A stretch of DNA of 64,000 nt, taken from assembly GCA_004369085.1 (NCBI GenBank), contig ML210177.1:124001-188000 (forward strand), written 5' to 3'. Origin of the DNA: Coprinopsis marcescibilis (Eukaryota; Basidiomycota; Agaricomycetes; Agaricales; Psathyrellaceae). Shown piece by piece: positions 52,835 through 61,378 of the stretch. The position numbers were made by a program, and so were the translations under genes. How positions within the stretch are numbered: the stretch's first letter is position 1; each line of letters starts with the position of its first letter. Below the pieces are notes generated by a model. The model did no database searches. It had not been told where the DNA came from and saw nothing but the letters and a program-made list of their open reading frames with translations.

Positions 52835-54372
52835 TTAGATTGTCGTTACGGTTATAGCCTTTTCTCTAGGCACAGGATTGCTGAGGTCCTCAATGCGGTT
52901 GTTTGACTGTGAAGGTCGCCCGGAGTTGGCAGTCAACGTTTCATCTAGCTGCTTTCGCGATTCTGCGTCGGCACGATAAGCCTTGCCTTTATCCTCCAAC
53001 TCATGTGCAACTGCTCTAAGAAGAGGCGATGGCATTGTGACCACGTGCGCCGCGTAAAATACGAGTTTGTGCGTCAAGTGTTTCCTGGACTGTGGGACCC
53101 GGTGTCTTTCCAAACCGGTAGAGAAGAAGTTGTAGATGTCAGACAGAAACAGGAGGGGAAGTTGATGTGGATGAGATGAGAGATCCAACTCTGACGTGGG
53201 CTTCGTTGAGATCTGGGTAACCTTTTTCGGGGTCATCATTTCACTTGAATCCTGAAGCAGGACAGAGAAGAGGTCAGATGTAATGATGTTCTGTGAGGGG
53301 TATCAGCGTCCCGCAGTTAGGTTGTTAGCAATTGACATACCGAAGCAAAACGGGAGGCAAGGTCGGTGATGACCGCGTCAAGAGTTTGAAAGACCACAGT
53401 CGATTTCCGGTCAATGAGAAACGGAAGGGATCGGGCAAATATTTGATAAGCAACTTCGAAATCTTCATCGGCCAATATTTCGGACATGGAGGACAATCCC
53501 AAGTGGCGCACAACAAAGGCGTACACGATGCTTCAAGGCCGAGTCAGACATTTTCAAGAAGAACGGCATCACACGCACCTGATCGCAGATATATTATAGG
53601 CCAACAGGGGTCTATTAGGCACCGGTTTGAGTAGTGCTTCTGGAATACTGAAGGAGATGCGGGGCTGGTGATCAACGTTCGACCGTTTGACAGCTTCTTC
53701 TTCCGGAACCAAATCCACACGAGCCCACCAAGGCTCGGAAATTTGTTTATGCAGCTCGTCACTGGATAGCAATTGTTGTGCGAGCTCTGATGACGGGTCG
53801 TTGAGAGCCTTGACGAATCTTTCTCGCTCTTTCGGTGTTAATGCTGACCACAAGGCATCTGGAGAAGCATTGTCTACGAAAGACAGGTAAGGCAACGTGC
53901 TGACAGGATAAAAGCCATACATACCCAAGTCAATGAATGAGAGACGACGTGCAAGGTCCGAATTGTCGTCATCATCTTCCACATTGAAACCTTCGTCAGC
54001 GTTCTCTTCTTCGAAACGTCTGAGAAGACCCAACATAGTAGAACGCTCCTCTGCGGTCTTTGAAGGCTCAGCTCGAATCCCAGTCTCCAACTCATTCTTG
54101 TAGAAAGGCTCTGAGCATTGGGAATGGCTCTAGATGAGAAACTCAGAACAGTCACATCGGCGATCCGAGTCAACTTACATCTGACCGGAAGCAGGTCAGA
54201 GAGCAATACGGTGTGTTGCAACCCGGGCAGGTGTACTTTGCGAATTGGCGATGACATCTGATGGACAAAGTCAGTACTCTGGATGCGGGGTAGACAAAGA
54301 ACAAGCATACAGCTTACAGACGACTTTCTCGTCAGCATCGCGCGGGCTGGCTGCAATTGAGATCGAAGCCAT
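52835..54372 (-). CDS. ZNHIT2: HIT zinc-finger protein, ZNHIT2-like
   Basis: ZNHIT2 links the R2TP/HSP90 co-chaperone to U5 snRNP assembly. The ATG at 54370-54372 gives MASISIAASPRDADEKVVC; splicing across a GT-AG intron completes the zinc finger as CKLCHRQFAKYTCPGCNTPY-CSLTCFRSD, a classic Zf-HIT. Then come EPFYKNELETGIRAEPSKTA, LGLLRRFEEENADEGFNVED (conserved region), an acidic DDDDN patch, LSFIDLDNASPDALWSALTP after an intron, FVKALNDPSSELAQQLL, EPWWARVDLV, then RPLLAYNISAI, AFVVRHLGLSSMSEI and SRKHLTHKLVFYAAHVV near the C-terminus. Ends PREKAITVTTI with stop at 52835. About 430 residues, six introns. Confidence 0.87.
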
Positions 54373-55180
54373 AGCCAAGTCTGTGCGGGGAGATGTGTCT
54401 TGGCAAGATCCCCGAGGGCGAGGAGACACAAGGACAAACAGCGGCATGCCAAGAGAAATTAACGGCTGGTTTAAAAATATCATTCGACAAGAATTTGCCC
54501 TTCTGCTGTTATGCCTTGTTCTGTTCAGCCATGCACACCATACCCATCGCCAGAACAGCTTTTCGAGAACGTTGCCTTGATCTCGTATCTATGACTGAAA
54601 TCGGGTTCATGCGTCCATATCAGTAGCGCACTGGTTCAGGAAGGTGTGGATCATTACTGTCACCTTTTCCGCATTTCGTTAAACTTTGGGTGTCGCAGGT
54701 TGCTGGATATCCAGGTCTGTGTCGCACAAAATAGTCGTAAGATTGCCTCGGGACGATCGGGAGGGCAACACTTGCTATAAATTCATGGGTCACAAGCAGT
54801 GTCGTCACACACGCTATCACCGATTCTATTGTCAGCAAGCACATATATGGACGCGGCACAGGACGCGCGGCACACCATACCGCAAAAGAGAATGTTCGGT
54901 GGAGACCAATGGTTTCGTAGAGGAGGCGGTGAGGCCAGGCTGAGCAGGACATTGTCGGAGTGGTGGCAGGTGGTTGGTGTTGTTCGGAGTCTGTGGAAGG
55001 ACAACATTAAAGGACAGGAGCTATAATTGATCAAAGTCCCGTGAGAGGAGACATTATTAGGTCCCATCAACGCCGACCATTCTATTCTAATTGGGCACTT
55101 CTTCGCCTTCCTACCACACCTCCCGTCCCCTCCTCCACGTCTCCTCCCTTTCTTGTCGTTCCTGGCCATTCCAGGCGACC
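54373..55180. promoter_or_regulatory. Divergent intergenic region, ZNHIT2/RBR copy 1
   Basis: About 810 bases. A TATAAAT-like string lies at about 54776, some 400 bases before the RBR start, and a CT-rich tract (55100-55165) lies just upstream of it. Frames in this stretch have no protein-like features. Confidence 0.35.
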
Positions 55181-57429
55181 ATGGACCTCCAACCTCACTC
55201 CCCCGTGCGCAGCATCGCAGAGAGCAAGAGGCAGTTAAGGGAATCGATATGGCTAAGCGCGGACATCGACACCAAGGAGATCCTTCGACAGCTCTCGCTC
55301 TCAAATCCCTGGCCAGAGCTTATCACTTATGACGGTTCGGCTTGTTCGTGCAACACTCAGAAGCATGAGACAAGCTCCTCAGCCTCAGGAACGAGCTCAT
55401 GCGCCCTCATATCCATGTTTTGTGCGCGCACAATCCTGGATCTTGAGAAGCAGGTTAGGGCCCGCGAATACAGAAGCGAGGGTCTTTCAAAGGAAGACGA
55501 AGCATCTGGCCTCCTTGATGACATCTTGTCTGAGCGCACCGTCCAGGTCGGTATCTGACATGCATCACCATCTCACAGTCCATGAACCCGCCAACTGATA
55601 TCCAATAATAGAGAATCGTTTCTATCGGACAGCATCTAAAGGGTGCTTTACGGATGAAACCTGCAGAGTTATTGGACGTCCCTATGTTCGAGCAAGTTTT
55701 CCTTTCCCAGAACAGGCTCGAGCAATTCGCGTCTTACGAAGAGATCTTGACTGTGTTAGAGTAAGCATGTTTATCTCAGATTAATATAAGCTTAATATAA
55801 CCCTTTCTGACTTCCAAACCTTAGCCACCTATGTAACGATGGCGTCAAGCGAATTGCATCCACAGTCATAACTCAGGGTGGTCAGAGCGTTGTTTGTGTG
55901 CGAATGTCAGTACTCGAGGAGGACCTGTTCGTCTTGTTTGATCCCCACCGCCGGCACGACCACCCGAATGGCCCAAGCTTTATGCTCAGTACCTGTCGCA
56001 AGACCACTGCGAAACACCTTGACCGTATACTCGACGACCGTTCGCTCGAAGACTCAATTAGTGACATCGCAACCCAAACTTCCGCGGAAAATCATCGCCA
56101 TATCGCTGCCCAGGTACTGAATACGAGGGATTCCTATCATCGGATATCATCCTATCAAAACGAACAAATGCTACGAGACTCCTTCCTGTGCATCCATGAA
56201 GAGGCTCTCAACGCCAGTGTCGACTACGTGAACTTCTGGAATCATTTGTTAACACCCGACGTTGGGCCAAGTGGTGCGAATAGGGCCCAGAGCAGTCATT
56301 TTGCTCCGTCGATCTCTCTGTCTTCAAGTGCCAGCTCAACCTATGACTCGGCCAACGCTCATCCACTCCCGCCACAGCCTCCAACGGTGCCGCTCGCTTC
56401 CTCTAGAACCACCCATGTGTCAGAATCGTGGCGTCCTGACGTCCTTTTCGGACAGTCGTTGCTGGACTCGTTCAGTCTCAAGACCTGTGAATTTGCGATG
56501 AAGGGAACCTTTGACTGTGCAGTATGTATCGACACACTCCCACTTAGTTCAAGCGTACAGCTTTCCGGTTGTGATCATCGGTTCTGTAAGGAGTGCTTGT
56601 GTGGTCACGTCCAGAGCTTCTTGAGCAATGGCCGCTTTCCGATCGAATGTCCTGTATGTCTGCTTGATCGAAGCATACCGGACCCTGGAAGTGAGTTTTT
56701 CATGTACGCTTTAAATTCTACTACTGACACGAAACACATCTTTTTCATTAGATGTGAACAGTTTTGTGCTGGATCGACTGCAGCTTCCCAAGGAGTGTTC
56801 CGACAAGTTCCAAGAACTTCAGATACTGCAACATTCCGTTCGTCTCGAGTGCCCCAAGTGAGAAGTACCGTGCCGTCGGCGTATATTGTAGGCTAACCAC
56901 GGACACGGCTCTAGGTGTCACAACTCCGATCTTGTGCCACGGAAGGAGTACCTTCAGGCCAAGGTGCTCGCTTGTTCATCCAGGGGATGTCTAAACAAGT
57001 GGTGCAAATATTGCTCCAAGCCCATCACAGATACCAAAGGGAAGCATTCTTGCAAGGGGGACGGATTTGACAAAATGATGAAGAAGAAGGGGTGGAGATA
57101 TTGCCCGGGTATGTGTCCCGTTGTTCGATCGCATTTACGACCTCAGCTTATTTACGCCATGTGTAGGGTGCACCATGCCCGTCCAGAAAGATAGTGGGTG
57201 TAATCATATGGCCTGCACTGCACCTGGCTGCCATTCGTGAGTGGTATTGACAGCAGAATTGGGGATGTACTTGTACTAACTGACGCGCTGTAGCCATTTC
57301 TGCTATAAGTGCGGTAAACTTATTCTTACTTCTGCTACCGGGAGGGGCGTTGGAGAAGAGGTAACTTCACATTACGCCACTAATTCTTGTCGACAATTCG
57401 AAAGAAAGTTCAAGTGCAGCATTCAGTAA
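55181..57429 (+). CDS. RBR-type E3 ubiquitin ligase-like protein, tandem copy 1
   Basis: RBR ligases take ubiquitin from E2 onto a RING2 Cys and pass it to substrate. Start MDLQPHSPVRSIAESKRQLR. The N-terminal third has a Cys in a hydrophobic helix (SSCALISMFCARTIL, Cys codon 55400-55402) and a later QGGQSVVCVRMSVLEEDLFV block ending in FDPHRR (55937-55948), a pattern reminiscent of papain-like peptidases. The RBR follows: RING1 CAVCIDTLPL...GCDHRFCKECLCGH...CPVC; IBR CPKCHNSDLV...CLNKWCKYC; RING2 CPGCTMPVQKDSGCNHMACT with the catalytic Cys intact (57199-57201), then HFCYKCGK. The protein ends RKFKCSIQ, a CaaX-like box, with TAA at 57427-57429. Roughly 640 residues and about eight introns. 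The [DE]F-x-WQ repeat of copies 2 and 3 is not seen here. Target unknown. Confidence 0.85.
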
Positions 57430-58172
57430 TCCCTTTCGATCCGGAGCTTTCTACACTGCCCTCGGCCAGTGTAACACTCATTACCACAACATTCGCTATC
57501 ACTCGCGCCAGTAGTCTCGCATTGCTGCCTTTTAACGCTATCGACCACCAACAACAATTTCATGCAACATCCTGTTTTTCTGTTTTCTTCTGTTCTTGTT
57601 GTACAACACTATGTAGAACTATATCACCAGTCACCAAACCCCAGTGACCACAAGGTTACTATCAGCTCCTGTATTCTTACGACGACTATCGCATTCACGA
57701 CAATATGTACTATATGATCGCAATGAAATCAGCTTCCTTCCCAACTTCTTGACTTCCCTTTACCGTATGTAGTCATCCTTGACATAAATAAATGTTCCTG
57801 ACCACATGGCACACAGCCTCGGCTTTGCAGTCCATTTTGTTTCGTGCAGCTTGGAGGTCGATCGATCACTGTAAGGGTGCTTACACGGACAGCTCTCGCC
57901 TGGGAATTATACCTGGGGATCGTGCCGCTCTCACAGTGCAACGTTGCCTTTAGCTCCCAAGTAGGTTATGACACGGTTACAGCATTCGGTGGTAACAATC
58001 TTTGCTAGAATGGTCAACGGGCGCTTCGCCACTGATGAAGCCGACTGCACACCTTCTTTCTTATCCTCCAACTGGAAAGACCCTACCAACATTCCCACTC
58101 TTCACTTGAACCCTGTGTAGCGCACACAGTGGCCCGAACCTAGGAAAGAGGTGAAAGACGGCAGTCACAACG
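57430..58172. other. Spacer between RBR copies 1 and 2
   Basis: About 740 bases: 3' flank of copy 1 and promoter of copy 2. No gene and no relic of another RBR copy was recognised. Confidence 0.35.
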
Positions 58173-60993
58173 ATGGAGTCCACGGACACGCGGCAAGACG
58201 ATGTTGAGATGCGGATGAGCCTTGACGACCTGGAGGAGCAGAGCCCGTTGGAAGGTCTTTATGACAACATGTCCGTGAACCCTGGGTCTATTGCTCGCGA
58301 GATTGAGCGTGTAGTGATTTTGCTACACGGTCAGAACTGTGGGTGCAACCCTAGGACGTCGCCGCCTATTGGATACAGAAAGAAATGCCTGGCACTCGCT
58401 ATGAAGACTGCGAGTGAGATGGTCGAGGCGGCTGAGCGCCATGCGGAGAAGAAACTGTCCTTTGGGAGGAATTGGAGCAGAATGAAGAACGCGGATGAGC
58501 TGGTGAAGGAGATGCTTTCGCATGATACACTTCAAGTATGTTGAATTGCTATGCTGTAAAGAATCATGCCAGGACTGATAGATGATTTGCGCTAGGCATG
58601 CGACGTGCTAGAAGAGATCTGGACGAGACCCACAAATAACGTACTGGCGTTGGTCAACGTAGAGCCCTTCAAATCGAGGTTTCCTACGGTTATACCTTCG
58701 ACTCATAGAGTGAGCTACAATGGCCTTCTGGAGTTCTTCCAGTATGTTTCTCCTAGTTTGTTTTCTTCATTTATTCTCAACAATGTTATAGCGATATGTG
58801 GGCCAAGGCCAGCGATCCCTTCATTGTCGCCGGCGTCCTCCAATACAGGGAGGAAACCATACTATGTCTCCGACTCCAGCTCAACTTGATTCCTTCCACA
58901 TATATGGTCTTCGATTTCCACCCTCGCTCGAAAGAGATGCGGCAACCTGCATGCGTCATTCTCGCTTCCAAGGAAAACGCTGCAGAATACATCACGGCCC
59001 TTTTCACCTCAGAAGGCGGGGGAGATTCCAGGGAACTTTCTGCTCTCATCCTTCACCAGGGCTCTGGAGCCTCCCCCAAGTTCACAACCTCTCCCATGCG
59101 CCCTCAGCCCCCACCACCACTCTTCGGAGATTTTCCAGCGACACCACCAGCATACCCTACCCCACCCAACTCGGCATCCAAGGTAACGCCAAAGGATAAG
59201 GAGGATAAGCCACGCAAACGGATCACCGCCCCAAACCCGGTTACATCTCCCAAGAAGAATCCGTCGAAAGCTCGGGTTCAGAGCGAGTTTGGGTGGCAAA
59301 TGGCGTTGCAGAACCAGCGGTTGACTTTTTCAACCCCACCCGACTTGCACAAGGTTGAGGAGCCACCAGGTGCCCCAATGATCCATATCGAATCCGTGGA
59401 CGACGATGGGAGCGACGACCCACCAATCATCCAACACAAGGGAATCACAGATGCGCGCAGTAGTGCAAAGTCAGTTGTGTACGCTCAAGGTTTCGTCGCG
59501 TCCGACTCCAGCAAGGCGAAAGAACTTGCATCGAAGGATATAGGCTGGCAGCTGGCGCTTCAAAATATCACCATGGGCCAAACAGAGTCGAATATTAGCA
59601 TTGACCAGGACGAATTCTTGCCCCCCAACCCGGCATTTCTGGGACACAGAAGAGGTTCCTCCGACAATATCTTGTTGAACTCGGGGAAGGCTGAAAGAAC
59701 ACTCCTATCTCAAACTCATTCCTCGCAAACTCTCCGGTCTGATGCTCAGCGACAGAAACCCGTACGCGATGATTTTAGTTGGCAGCTTGGCTTAGCCGCA
59801 AAGTCGCTGACGTTGCCATTGACGCGGACTACCTCTAATATACTGGGAGGCAGCGACAGCGTGAAACGGTCGGATTTCGGTGAGCTCTTTGTCTCGGGAA
59901 GCTCGGCCTTGGCCACCGGCAGTAGCCTTGAACAAGGAAAGGGCGCCAGGCCAGGAATAGTGACTGCAAAGCAAGAAAAATCAACAAGCCGCATGCGCAT
60001 CACGATCGACGAAGGCCATGCACGAGAAATGTGTTCTCAGTGCCTTGATTTTTTCTCCACTGATAACCTCGTCGTAATGGGGGGTTGCGGCCATTGCTTC
60101 TGTGTCCCCTGTGCGCGACGGCTTATTTTGGATAAACTGGAGCTTGCGACGTTTCCAATAACATGTGCAGCATGCATTCGGTTTGGAAACATTTTCCCTG
60201 GCCGTGAGTGATTACCTGCATGGCTCATTTTCGGTTTTTCATTTTTGCTTATGAACAAACAGAGGTTAGTGTGGAACTCCTATACATGGTTAACCTTCCC
60301 GAGAGGGAGGCGGACAAGTTCCGTAGATTTCAGTTGGCCTCTACAACCATCAATGTAAGATGCAAAGGGTGGGTGCTTGCATTCTTGATGAAAGTATGCT
60401 ATGGGCGTTGACTCCTCCTAAATAGGTGCAAGACTGAAGGTCCCATAAGTCGTGAAAGATGGTACTACGGCAAAATACAGCGCTGTCACAATATGGAGTG
60501 TGAATACACTTGGTGCAAAGCGTGCCACGAGGAATTAAAGCCAATGAGCAAGCATGAATGCAAAAATTACAAGATAGACGCACTTCTCAAACGAAACGGT
60601 TGGCGTCGTTGTCCTGGTAAGGATCCGTGCCACGTGTGTCCCAGTACTCCTGTGCTTAGTACCGATTTCCAGGCTGTCAGACATCTATTCAACGGCCAAG
60701 AAACCCATCTAATCACATTGTGGTAAGCCATTGATTATCCGCCACTGTTTCTACTCGTAACAGCTCACTGATCCTCCTGTCGCTGCGCCTCCAGTGTCCG
60801 ACCCCAGGTTGCCTATTGTAAGTGACCATCTCGACAACTTTTAGATCACAGCTTAATATTAAACAGCCATTTCTGCTACAAATGCGGAGATATCATTGCC
60901 GATGAGATGACTGTGTCCCCTGGGGTGCTTGCAGAAGCAGTAACTCTTCACTATAGGCGCTGCTCTCCGGAAGCAAAATGTGTCATTCAGTAA
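58173..60993 (+). CDS. RBR-type protein, tandem copy 2, with Ser at the RING2 catalytic position
   Basis: Start MESTDTRQDDVEMRMSLDDL. The N-terminal region parallels copy 1: Cys in YRKKCLALAMKTASEMV (58386-58388) and LNLIPSTYMVFDFHPRSKEM with F-D-F-H (58910-58921). A long Pro/Ser-rich middle holds three aromatic motifs: EFGWQMALQNQ (about 59285), IGWQLALQNIT (about 59538) and DFSWQLGLAAKSL (about 59771). RING1 is CSQCLDFFSTDNLVV...CGHCFCVPC...CAAC; IBR CKGCKTEG...CHNMECEYTWCKAC. The RING2 exons join as CPGCQTSIQRPRNPSNHIV and CPTPGCLFHFCYKCG. The catalytic Cys of the usual GCNHM is Ser (60708-60710), so thioester ligase activity should be lost. Ends EAKCVIQ (CaaX-like) at TAA 60991-60993. About 810 residues. 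Could act as a pseudo-ligase or scaffold; function unknown. Confidence 0.83.
59285..59815 (+). repeat. Three [DE]F-x-WQ-x-x-L protein motifs in RBR copy 2
   Basis: Three short motifs about 80 codons apart in an otherwise low-complexity region: EFGWQMALQ, DIGWQLALQ and DFSWQLGLA. They share an acid, a hydrophobic or aromatic residue, Trp-Gln and an alternating Leu, and each is often followed by Leu 5-6 residues later. No named domain recognised. Confidence 0.75.
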
Positions 60994-61378
60994 ACAACAC
61001 ACTAAATACCTCATACTCGGACTAATCTTCTCTAATTGGACTTTGCTCGGACACTGTACATTTTACTTCTTGGGCAATCATATCGTGTACATTCAGACTG
61101 ATTTTATTAAGAATTATTGTTTTTATTATTATTAATCCAACAACTGGCGTAGACAGTCGTATACCCTAGACAAATGATTCTTCAAATTTCCCCGTTTTTG
61201 CCAAGACACGATTTCAACGTTGTCACCGCACGCAACTCACTGCATTGTTAGCGCCCACTACTGCTTTAGTCATTCAGGTTCATTTATAGTAGGCATCACG
61301 CTATGGAGGCAATGGTAGTAACTTCCTTCAAACCAACTCTTTTATCCTAATCCCCGTTACAACGAGCCATCATAGCCC
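60994..61378. other. Spacer between RBR copies 2 and 3
   Basis: About 385 bases, AT-rich around 61100-61140 (TTATTATTATTAAT-like). No gene seen; promoter of copy 3. Confidence 0.35.

Noticed and set aside
54620..55304. Minus-strand frames upstream of RBR copy 1
   Set aside because: Cys/Pro/Arg-rich reverse reading of a CT-rich promoter; no domain.
55181..57429. Search for the F-x-WQ repeat in RBR copy 1
   Set aside because: The nearest strings (YVNFWNHLL and SESWRPDVL) lack the Trp-Gln and spacing, so copy 1 is not counted as having the motif.
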